Positions 1 through 5,863 of a stretch of DNA of 8,331 nt are shown in pieces. Source of the DNA: Candidatus Spyradosoma merdigallinarum (GTDB lineage: Bacteria > Verrucomicrobiota > Verrucomicrobiia > Opitutales > UBA953); contig DVOG01000125.1 of NCBI GenBank assembly GCA_018713755.1, forward strand, positions 1-8,331, in the 5' to 3' direction. Within the stretch, counting starts at the first letter, position 1. Each line of letters begins with the position of its first letter. The position numbers were made by a program, and so were the translations under genes. The notes under the pieces are model-generated. The model was not told where the DNA came from. It did not search any database and saw only the letters and a program-made list of their open reading frames with translations.

Positions 1-344
1 GCGACGAGCTCCGCCTCCTCGCGCCCGGAAAGAATGCGCATCGGCGTTCCCGTCGCGCGAAAAACCGCGTCCGCGAAAGCCCGCGCGTTTTCCGCCGTGC
101 GAAAAAGGCTCGTGCCGACGACAGCCTCGCGCGCAGGAGAAAACGCGCGCGCCTGTTCCGCGAGCGCGCGCACGGCGTCCACGCCCGCCGCGAACGCCTC
201 GTCGGAAATGCGTTCCCGCGCGCTTTCCGCGTCCGGCGAAAGGCGCGTCTCGCTGAGCGCTTCGAAGAGCGGCTCCGCGTTCTCGCCGCGCGCGACGAGC
301 AGTTTTATCGAATTCGAACCGATGTCGACGACGGAAGAAATCAT
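1..344 (-). CDS. Ppx/GppA family exopolyphosphatase / pppGpp phosphatase, N-terminal part (cut by window start)
   Basis: The 114 visible residues are the start of the actin-like ATPase fold of the Ppx/GppA family. These enzymes remove terminal phosphate from polyphosphate or from pppGpp, in the cytoplasm. Seen: the phosphate-1 loop VVDIGSNSIKLLVA at residues 5-18 (family form DxGSNS); GTSLFRTAENA at 77-87, equivalent to the family's THTLRxAxNA segment; and ILSGREEAEL at 104-113, the SGxEEA loop that carries the catalytic glutamate in E. coli Ppx. The ATG at 344 puts the first loop at the usual distance from the N-terminus. It lies 13 bp after the preceding stop and has no Shine-Dalgarno site. 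The gene is last of the visible operon. Polyphosphatase and pppGpp phosphatase cannot be told apart because the C-terminal part is missing. The family call is firm; the exact substrate is open. Confidence 0.9.
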   Translation of the reverse strand, partial: MISSVVDIGSNSIKLLVARGENAEPLFEALSETRLSPDAESARERISDEAFAAGVDAVRALAEQARAFSPAREAVVGTSLFRTAENARAFADAVFRATGTPMRILSGREEAELV

Positions 345-357
345 TTTTCGCAAGACG

Positions 358-801
358 TCAGAAAACGTTCCGCACGACGAGAACGACGGGCTTCCCGTCG
401 CTTTTCAGCGCGGGAACGACGAACCTCCAAAAGCGTTCCTCGGCGATTTTTTCCCGCGGCGCGTCCGGCGGGAAGCGGAAAAATTCCGGATCGTCCGGCG
501 CGCGCTCAAGCGCGCAAAGCGCGTTCCCGTCGCCGTCGCAAAGCAGAATTTCGGAAAAATTTTCCGGCCCCTCGTAAAAGACGCGAATGCCGTCGGGCAC
601 GGATTCTTCGATTTTCGCGCGGACGGTTCCGCCGGCGTCCGTCTGCGCGATGGAGGCCTGGTCGAGGCTGTTTTCCCATTGAAAGAAAAACGCGGCGGCG
701 AAAGCGATCGCGGCGAAGACGAGCCAAAATCCGCGAAAAGTTTTCTGCGGCGGTGCTGCGGAATCGGCGGCGGGAACGGAGGGCGGCGTTTCGGGTTCCA
801 T
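358..801 (-). CDS. Hypothetical single-pass membrane protein, 147 aa
   Basis: I do not recognise a family. A short proline- and alanine-rich head (residues 1-20) is followed by one hydrophobic segment (about 24-40, GFWLVFAAIAFAAAFFF). A soluble, acidic domain of about 105 residues then contains DPEFFRF near 104-110 and EERFWRF near 121-127. With K20 and R23 before the hydrophobic stretch, the likely topology is N-terminus inside and C-terminal domain in the periplasm. Two cysteines (C88, C96) lie close together in that domain. The gene starts 10 bp after the OleD-like gene and stops 13 bp before ppx, so it is almost certainly co-transcribed with both. It carries three copies of the dispersed CGGGAACG word, like its neighbours, so there is no sign of recent transfer. 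The coding call rests on tight packing and a coherent membrane-protein layout; the function is unknown. Confidence 0.75.
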   Translation of the reverse strand: MEPETPPSVPAADSAAPPQKTFRGFWLVFAAIAFAAAFFFQWENSLDQASIAQTDAGGTVRAKIEESVPDGIRVFYEGPENFSEILLCDGDGNALCALERAPDDPEFFRFPPDAPREKIAEERFWRFVVPALKSDGKPVVLVVRNVF

Positions 802-811
802 CGGAGAAAAA

Positions 812-1831
812 TCAGCGGAACGCGGCGATCAGTTCCCGCAGACCGTCGTCGCCGGAAACGACGGGAGCATAGCCCAAATCGCGGCGAATCGCGGAAATGT
901 CGAACCAGTGATCGTGCGAAAGTTCCGTCGCGACGAAACGCGTGATCGGTGGTTCGCCGGCGACGCCGAAAATTTTCCAGAAAAATTCGAGAAACGCGCC
1001 GGCGCGGTAAGCGTTCCCGAAAGAAATTTTCTGCGCGACGGCGGGAACGCCGACGCCGTTCAGAAACGCGTTTATCCAATCCCAAAGCACAACGGGCGCG
1101 CCGTCGGAAACGAAGTACGCGCGGCCGTTCCCGGCGGGAGCGGCGTCCCCGCAGAGCGCGGGCGCGTCCGCGAGCAAAGCGTCCGCCGCGAGCAGATGCG
1201 CGTGCGCGGCATTTTCCACGTGCGTGAGATCGACTTTGTTTTTCCCGTCGCCGACGATGCGCAGTTTCATCTGCGCCGCCTGCGCGATGACGCGCGGGAG
1301 CAAGTGCGGGTCGCCCGGGCCCCAAATCAGATGCGGGCGCAGCGAGACCGTGCGCAGCCCCGGCGCGTGCGCGGCGCGGACGAACGCTTCCGCCTCGGCC
1401 TTCGTTTTCGCGTAAGGCGAAAGCGAGGAGACGCAATACGGGAGCGACTCGTTCCCGCCGGCGATCGACGCGCCGCTGAAAACGACGCTCGGCGTGCTCG
1501 TGTGCACGAGATTGCGCGTTCCCGCGCGGCGGCACGCCTCGACGACGCAGCGCGTTCCCGCAAGATTCGCGCGCTCGAAATCCTTGTATTTTCCCCAAAC
1601 GCCCGCTTTCGCCGCCGTGTGAAAAACGACGTCCGCGCCGGAGAAAATTTCCGCCAGCGCGGGAACGCTCTTTTCGTCGGAAACGTCGAGCCGGAAATAT
1701 TCGACGCCTTCGGCGGCGAGTTCCGGGCGCGGCGCGCGCCCCACGGCGCGGACTTCCCATCCGCGAGCGCGGCAACGGCGCGAAATCGCTTTCCCGAGAA
1801 ATCCTCCGCCTCCTGTGATTGCGGCGCGCAT
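812..1831 (-). CDS. NAD(P)-dependent epimerase/3-beta-HSD family reductase, OleD-like
   Basis: A 339-aa extended short-chain dehydrogenase. Seen: the Rossmann motif TGGGGFLG at residues 6-13; VFHTAAKAGVWG at 69-80; the active-site pair Y140xxxK144 in SPYAKTKAEAE; and RPHLIWGPGDPHLLPR at 165-180. From memory, these blocks and the C-terminal GEPPITRFVATELS (292-305) closely match OleD, the 2-alkyl-3-oxoalkanoate reductase of long-chain olefin synthesis; related 3-beta-hydroxysteroid dehydrogenases are the alternative. No OleA, OleB or OleC is encoded in this window, so the substrate is uncertain. The start at 1831 is preferred over an in-frame ATG 33 bp upstream: it has an AAAGGA site 7 nt upstream and puts the Rossmann strand at the N-terminus. 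The gene begins 32 bp after the prc stop and ends 10 bp before the membrane-protein gene. The family is sure, OleD-like specificity moderately so. Confidence 0.9.
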   Translation of the reverse strand: MRAAITGGGGFLGKAISRRCRARGWEVRAVGRAPRPELAAEGVEYFRLDVSDEKSVPALAEIFSGADVVFHTAAKAGVWGKYKDFERANLAGTRCVVEACRRAGTRNLVHTSTPSVVFSGASIAGGNESLPYCVSSLSPYAKTKAEAEAFVRAAHAPGLRTVSLRPHLIWGPGDPHLLPRVIAQAAQMKLRIVGDGKNKVDLTHVENAAHAHLLAADALLADAPALCGDAAPAGNGRAYFVSDGAPVVLWDWINAFLNGVGVPAVAQKISFGNAYRAGAFLEFFWKIFGVAGEPPITRFVATELSHDHWFDISAIRRDLGYAPVVSGDDGLRELIAAFR

Positions 1832-1838
1832 GGTTTTT

Positions 1839-1844
1839 TCCTTT
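1839..1844 (-). promoter_or_regulatory. Shine-Dalgarno site of the OleD-like gene
   Basis: AAAGGA on the minus strand, 7 nt before the ATG at 1831, is the clearest ribosome binding site in the window. It decides the start of the OleD-like gene against the in-frame ATG 33 bp further upstream, which overlaps the prc stop codon. Confidence 0.6.
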
Positions 1845-1863
1845 TTCGGAAGCGAAGAAAAAA

Positions 1864-4275
1864 TCATTCGGCGACGGCGGGCCGAGCGGCGGCGGTCTCC
1901 GTTCCCGCGGCGGGATTTCCTTTGTCGTCGAGCATTTCGACCCAATCGGCGGCGATGCGGACGGCCTCGCGCAGCAGCACGTCGTAGTCGGGCCATTCTT
2001 CTTCGTCGTCGCGCGCGGCGAGCCCGGGAACGACGGCGGGATTGGACGCGCGCAGAGAGGATTTCGCCTTTTGCGCGGCGTTTTCGCCGGACTGTTTTTC
2101 CTGCTCGAGGACGGCGTCGAGCTTCACGTCGGTTTTGCGGTAGCCGGTATTTTTTTTCAGCTCCGCGTAATCGTTTTTGACCCAATCGGAAAAGACTTTG
2201 TCCTCGTCGCGCATCGCGAGGCGTTCCCGCAGGCTCAGCGGGATTTCCTTGGTTTTCTCGCGTTCGTCCACCCACGCGATTGTGCGGTTGAGCGTGAGAA
2301 ATTCCGGGAGCTCCGCCTGCCGGCGCCGGCTGTTTTTCTCCAGCGCGGAGATGAGCTCGGGAGACACGGGAGCGCTCAGCCACGAGGGCAGCTCGTCGTC
2401 GAGCACGGAGGGCACGGAATCCCACGGGAGCGGGCGGTCGAGATCGCCCTCGCCCACGGGAAGAACGCTGTAGACGGACGGCGCGACGATGTCGGAGGAC
2501 ACCCCTTTGATCTGAATCGAATTTCCGGACGGCGCGTACCATTTGCTGCGCGTGAGCTTGATCGAAGCTTCCTGCGCGGCGTCGTAAGCTTTGAACGGGA
2601 TGACTTCCTGCACGGAGCCTTTCCCGTGCGTCTGCGGGTCGCCGACGACGAGCGCGCGGCGGTTGTCCTGCAGCGCTCCCGCGACGATTTCGCTCGCCGA
2701 GGCGCTGAGCTTGGAGACGAGCACGACGACGGGGCCGGTCCATTCCGGCTCCATCGGAATCAGCCCGCCGACGATGCCGAGCGTCCCGCCGGTGCGGAGC
2801 GTGCTCGGACGGCCGACGGCGCCCTGCGTCTGCAGCACGGGAACGCCGCTGCCGACGAAAAGCTCCAGCAAATCGACGGCTTCGTTGAGATAGCCGCCGC
2901 CGTTGCGCCGCAAATCCAGGACGATCGCGCGCACGTTCGCGGCCTTGAGTTTTTTCAGAAGTTCCTTCACGTCTTCCGAAGTCGAGAACGAAACGTCGGC
3001 GGAACGGTCTTTCCCGTAAAACGACGGCAGGCTGATGACGCCGACGGGAACGGTCTCGCCGCCGGCGGGAACGTCGAAAATCTGCGCGGACGCCAGCTGC
3101 TCCGTGAGCTTGATTTCGTCGCGCACGAGCGTCACGAGCTGACGGGAACGGTCGCTGCCGGATTCGACGAGCAACCGCACGGGGACGCCCTTTTTCCCGC
3201 GAAGCATGCGCACGATGCGGTTGAGCCGCATGCCCACGACGTCCGTGAGCTCCGCGCCTTCCTCCGCGCTCCCGACGGCGACGATGCGGTCGCCGACGGA
3301 GATTTTTCCGCTGCGCTCGACAGGCGATCCCGGCATGACTTCGCGCACCGTGCAATAGCCGTCGCTCATGGAAAGCACGGCACCGATTCCGCAGAGCGAA
3401 TTGCGCATCATGATTTCGAATTCCTCCATCGACTGCTTGGAGAAAAACGCCGTGTGCGGGTCGTACTGCGTCGTCAGCGCGTTGAGGAAAATTTCTTCGA
3501 CTTCCCACGGCTCGAGCGTGAGGTTGGAGCAGAGCTTCGCGTAGCGTTCCCGCAGCTTCGCGCACGCGGCGGCGACGGCTTCCGGCGACGGATGCGCCTC
3601 TTCGTCGCTTTCCTTTTCGGCGGGAACGGCGGCGACGGCGCTTTCTTCCGTCTTTTCGTCGGCGGCGCCTTCGTCGTCTTTTTCGCCGAGCAGCTCCGTG
3701 ATGATTTCGTTGGTGAGGCGTTTTTCCCAAAGCTCGTCCGCGGCGGCGAGGTCGGCGGGCCATGCCGCGTTCTTGAGGTCGACGCTCAGCGCGTCGGCGC
3801 GTTCGAGATTGAAGGATTCCGGGCGCGCCAGCCGCTTTTCGATGCGCGCCACGCGCTCCTCAAGCCGCTTCGTGAAAACCTCGTAAACGGTGAACGCGGC
3901 GTGCAGGTTCCCGCGGCAGATGTAATCGGAAAGCGTCGGCGCGAAGCGGGCTTTCAGCGCGTCGACGTCGCTTTGCAGGAAAATCGAGCGCGTGGGATCC
4001 AGCGCGTAGCAGTCGGAATCAAGCAGCTCCGCCATGTCCATTCCCGCGATTTTTTCCTGAAGGATGTGCGCCTTTTCGAGGAAAAACGCGGTGAGCAGCG
4101 TCTCGAGCATCATCTCGCGCGTCGTCGTGTAGCGCATGGTTTCCTGCGCGGGAGCGACGACCGCGGGCGTTTCCTGCGCGGGAACGGGCTGCGCCGGCGG
4201 CGTTTCCGCGAAAGCGGGCGTTCCCGCCGCGAGCGCGGCGCACAGAAGCGGAATCATCTTTTTTTTCTCGGACAT
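1864..4275 (-). CDS. prc: Periplasmic tail-specific (C-terminal processing) protease, S41A family
   Basis: An 803-aa protease resembling Prc/Tsp, which degrades or trims periplasmic proteins from their C-termini. In order: a signal peptide (MSEKKK, a hydrophobic core, then AFA near residue 23); a Pro/Ala linker; an N-terminal helical region; an acidic low-complexity stretch at about 198-232; a PDZ domain from about 294 (GIGAVLSMSDGYCTV, GSPVERSG, VGDRIVAVG); and the S41 core with LDLRRNGGG (453-461), SASASEI (524-530) and HGKGSVQ (550-556). The nucleophile is probably S526 and the general base K552, by alignment with E. coli Prc Ser/Lys; the loop between them is one residue longer here. The C-terminal helical part (about 640-780) fits the Prc C-terminal domain. 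E. coli Prc has 682 residues; the surplus lies in the linker, acidic stretch and tail. No Shine-Dalgarno is visible before the ATG; the leader is A-rich. It starts 48 bp after the rhomboid gene. Confidence 0.95.
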   Translation of the reverse strand: MSEKKKMIPLLCAALAAGTPAFAETPPAQPVPAQETPAVVAPAQETMRYTTTREMMLETLLTAFFLEKAHILQEKIAGMDMAELLDSDCYALDPTRSIFLQSDVDALKARFAPTLSDYICRGNLHAAFTVYEVFTKRLEERVARIEKRLARPESFNLERADALSVDLKNAAWPADLAAADELWEKRLTNEIITELLGEKDDEGAADEKTEESAVAAVPAEKESDEEAHPSPEAVAAACAKLRERYAKLCSNLTLEPWEVEEIFLNALTTQYDPHTAFFSKQSMEEFEIMMRNSLCGIGAVLSMSDGYCTVREVMPGSPVERSGKISVGDRIVAVGSAEEGAELTDVVGMRLNRIVRMLRGKKGVPVRLLVESGSDRSRQLVTLVRDEIKLTEQLASAQIFDVPAGGETVPVGVISLPSFYGKDRSADVSFSTSEDVKELLKKLKAANVRAIVLDLRRNGGGYLNEAVDLLELFVGSGVPVLQTQGAVGRPSTLRTGGTLGIVGGLIPMEPEWTGPVVVLVSKLSASASEIVAGALQDNRRALVVGDPQTHGKGSVQEVIPFKAYDAAQEASIKLTRSKWYAPSGNSIQIKGVSSDIVAPSVYSVLPVGEGDLDRPLPWDSVPSVLDDELPSWLSAPVSPELISALEKNSRRRQAELPEFLTLNRTIAWVDEREKTKEIPLSLRERLAMRDEDKVFSDWVKNDYAELKKNTGYRKTDVKLDAVLEQEKQSGENAAQKAKSSLRASNPAVVPGLAARDDEEEWPDYDVLLREAVRIAADWVEMLDDKGNPAAGTETAAARPAVAE
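4139..4186. repeat. Two-copy direct repeat in the prc signal-peptide linker
   Basis: Two near-identical 18-bp copies (4139-4156 and 4169-4186, period 30 bp) start with GTTTCCTGCGCGGGA and differ at one base, giving CGGGAGCG in one and CGGGAACG in the other. In the protein they encode VPAQET and APAQET, ten residues apart, in the linker after the signal peptide (residues 31-46). A third motif copy, in inverse orientation, lies at 4219-4226. Confidence 0.7.
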
Positions 4276-4323
4276 GGGTTTGGTGGAAAAATTTCGGATT
4301 TTCTTTTTTTGACTTCGTTTTTT

Positions 4324-5049
4324 TCAGCGGCGGAAACAGCAAACATTGCCGAAGCGTTTCCGGAGACGTTCGGCGGCGAGCGCGTATCCCGCACCGAATA
4401 AAGCGCCGCCGAGGTGCGCGGAATGCGCGACGACGTGCGGACCGCTCCCGCCGGAGGCGCCGCCGCTCAGCGAGGGAATCTCGGAAAACACCAGTCCCAG
4501 CAGCGAAATGCCGGCGATCGCCGCGAAAAGCGCCCACGCCGGCATGCGCACGGGAAGGACGAAAAACAGCATCGCGCGAAGCTCCGAATCCCGGTGCGCG
4601 ACGGAAAAATACGAGAACAGCGCCGCGACGCCGGCGGACGCGCCGACGAGCGTGTGCGGGCTCATGGCGCCCGGCGCGGGAGCGGCCGCGACCGCTTCGA
4701 CGACGCCGAGCCACGCAAGCCCGCCGACGGCGATCCCGCCGAGAAACACCGCCGTCGCGTTCCCGCCGGAATCGTAGCGTTCCACGGCGTTCCCCGCGAA
4801 ATACAGCGCGAGCATGTTCAGAGCCAAATGCCAGAAGCCGCCGTGCAGAAATCCGTAGGACAGAAAATTCAGCAGACAGCCGCTGCGCACCCAAAACGGA
4901 TTCAGCGCGAAGGCCTCCGCGAAAAACAGCCCCAGCGCCTGCGCCGCGAAAACGAGCGCGCAGACGATGATGAAGCGGTTCGTCGCCGAGCGTTCCCGGA
5001 ACGCCTTCGCGCAGGAACGCAGCTCCGCGTATGTCGGGAAGCGCGTCAT
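4324..5049 (-). CDS. Rhomboid family intramembrane serine protease
   Basis: A 241-aa polytopic membrane protein with about six hydrophobic segments. Seen: GFLHGGFWHLALNMLALYFAG at residues 66-86, where H74 and N78 match the oxyanion His and Asn of GlpG; the nucleophile motif GASAG at 136-140 (S138); and AHLGGALFG at 211-219 with the catalytic His at 212. All residues of the Ser-His dyad are present, so it should be an active protease rather than an inactive iRhom-like homologue. Rhomboids cut substrate transmembrane helices within the bilayer. A loop rich in Gly and Ser (about 193-204) precedes the last helix. The start at 5049 follows the clpP stop by 25 bp, with only a weak purine stretch (GAAAG) before it. 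It sits between clpP and prc in the same operon. The substrate cannot be inferred. Confidence 0.94.
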   Translation of the reverse strand: MTRFPTYAELRSCAKAFRERSATNRFIIVCALVFAAQALGLFFAEAFALNPFWVRSGCLLNFLSYGFLHGGFWHLALNMLALYFAGNAVERYDSGGNATAVFLGGIAVGGLAWLGVVEAVAAAPAPGAMSPHTLVGASAGVAALFSYFSVAHRDSELRAMLFFVLPVRMPAWALFAAIAGISLLGLVFSEIPSLSGGASGGSGPHVVAHSAHLGGALFGAGYALAAERLRKRFGNVCCFRR

Positions 5050-5074
5050 CTTTCGGCCCGTGGCGGGAACGCCG

Positions 5075-5710
5075 TCATTTCTTTTTTCCGCGCGCCGCGG
5101 GCTTCGCCGCGTTCGGCGTCGCGCCTTCGGGTCGGACGACGGCGTCGGCGAGACCGTAGGCGATCGCCTCTTCCGCCGTCATGTAAAAATCGCGATCCGT
5201 GTCTTTCTCGATTTTTTCAAGCGGCTGCCCTGACGCCTCCGAAAGAATGCGGTTGAGCTCGTCGCGCGTGCGCTCCATTTCCTGCGCCTGAATGTGAATG
5301 TCCACGGCGGGGCCTTGGAACTGCCCCATGATCAGCGGCTGGTGAATCATCACGCGCGCATGCGGGTAAAGCAGACGGTTGCCCTTCGCGGGAGCGCTCA
5401 GCAGAATCGACCCCATCGACGCCGCCATGCCCGTGACGATGACTTTCACCGGCGAGGAAATCAGTCGAATCGTATCGAAAATCGCCATGCCCGCCGTGAT
5501 CGAGCCGCCCGGCGTGTTGACGTAAAACGTAATCGGCTCGCCCGGCGCCGCCGCCTCGAGATAAAGCAGCTTTTCCGTGACGTCACGCGCGGTCGAGTCC
5601 TCCACCGCGCCCCAGAGAAAAATTTTCCGCTGCTTCAGAAATTCCTTCTGAATCTGCGCGGCGACCGGCGCATCCTCCGACTTGCTTTTCTTTTCGTCTT
5701 CTTCGCACAT
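5075..5710 (-). CDS. clpP: ATP-dependent Clp protease proteolytic subunit
   Basis: A 211-aa ClpP-fold serine protease; it forms the proteolytic chamber served by ClpX or ClpA-type unfoldases in the cytoplasm. The triad is complete: S98 in GMAASMGS, H123 in RVMIHQP and D174 in DTDRD. FYVNTPGGSITAGMAIFDT (62-80) is the usual substrate-binding segment. The N-terminus is charged (MCEEDEKKSKSED) and unlike the processed E. coli propeptide, and the tail is basic (ARGKKK). Together with the PHARV and LIMGQFQG variations this suggests one of several ClpP paralogues, as many bacteria have two, but that is inference. No clpX lies next to it. It is the first gene of the minus-strand operon, with a candidate sigma-54 element about 34 bp upstream of its ATG. 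The coding sequence contains no copy of CGGGAACG. Confidence 0.96.
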   Translation of the reverse strand: MCEEDEKKSKSEDAPVAAQIQKEFLKQRKIFLWGAVEDSTARDVTEKLLYLEAAAPGEPITFYVNTPGGSITAGMAIFDTIRLISSPVKVIVTGMAASMGSILLSAPAKGNRLLYPHARVMIHQPLIMGQFQGPAVDIHIQAQEMERTRDELNRILSEASGQPLEKIEKDTDRDFYMTAEEAIAYGLADAVVRPEGATPNAAKPAARGKKK

Positions 5711-5743
5711 ATGAAAATCTTTTCTTGAAGAGTCTATTTTTCA

Positions 5744-5759
5744 TGCAGAGTTTGTGCCA
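5744..5759 (-). promoter_or_regulatory. Candidate sigma-54 (-24/-12) promoter of the clpP operon
   Basis: The minus strand reads TGGCACAAACTCTGCA, against the sigma-54 consensus TGGCAC-N5-TTGCW: the -24 half is perfect, the -12 half has one mismatch (CTGCA), and the GG-to-GC spacing is exact. The predicted start near 5733 gives a leader of about 23 nt before the clpP ATG. A sigma-70 reading of the same DNA is possible but poorer (TTTACT, 17 bp, AAAAAT). No activator gene is visible in the window. Confidence 0.45.
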
Positions 5760-5787
5760 GTAAAATCCGAAAAAAGAATTTTCTTCC

Positions 5788-5829
5788 GCGGCGTTCCCGC
5801 TCTGACTTTTTCTTTTGCGGGAACGCCGC
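5788..5829. repeat. Perfect 13-bp inverted repeat built from two CGGGAACG words
   Basis: The arms GCGGCGTTCCCGC (5788-5800) and GCGGGAACGCCGC (5817-5829) are perfectly complementary and flank a 16-nt pyrimidine-rich spacer. The repeat lies in the 153-bp gap between the divergent clpP and hemN genes, so an ordinary role as a gene-end terminator does not fit. Neither side has a U-run directly after the stem; on the minus strand a T-run starts about 10 nt later. A third copy of the word lies at 5846-5853, just before hemN. It could be a protein-binding site, a leader hairpin or a paired dispersed-repeat element. Confidence 0.8.
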
Positions 5830-5863
5830 CGCCGCGCTTAGACTGCGGGAACGCATTTTTCCG

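Noticed and set aside
34..945. A 303-codon plus-strand frame over ppx and the membrane-protein gene
   Set aside because: The minus-strand frames here carry recognisable Ppx motifs and a coherent membrane segment; the plus-strand translation does not resemble any protein.
1832..3763. Upstream extension of the OleD-like frame far into prc
   Set aside because: The frame stays open by composition only. The Rossmann motif begins right after the ATG at 1831, which has the ribosome binding site, and prc motifs occupy the other frame.
1819..4401. A very long open frame on the plus strand opposite prc, and a similarly long minus-strand frame opposite hemN and mutL (5741-7807)
   Set aside because: Their translations are Arg- and Ala-rich, low in motifs and lie exactly antisense to well-identified genes. 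Long antisense frames are a by-product of G+C-rich codon use.
4990..5004. Palindrome GCGTTCC-C-GGAACGC inside the rhomboid gene
   Set aside because: It is a short palindrome that overlaps one copy of the dispersed word within coding sequence; nothing around it suggests a binding site.
703..5168. HIP1 palindrome GCGATCGC
   Set aside because: Only three copies were seen (near 703, 4516 and 5162), far fewer than the CGGGAACG word and not convincing as an iterated element.
5788..5829. The inverted repeat as a bidirectional intrinsic terminator
   Set aside because: The flanking genes are divergent, so no transcript needs to end here, and no U-run directly follows the stem on either strand.
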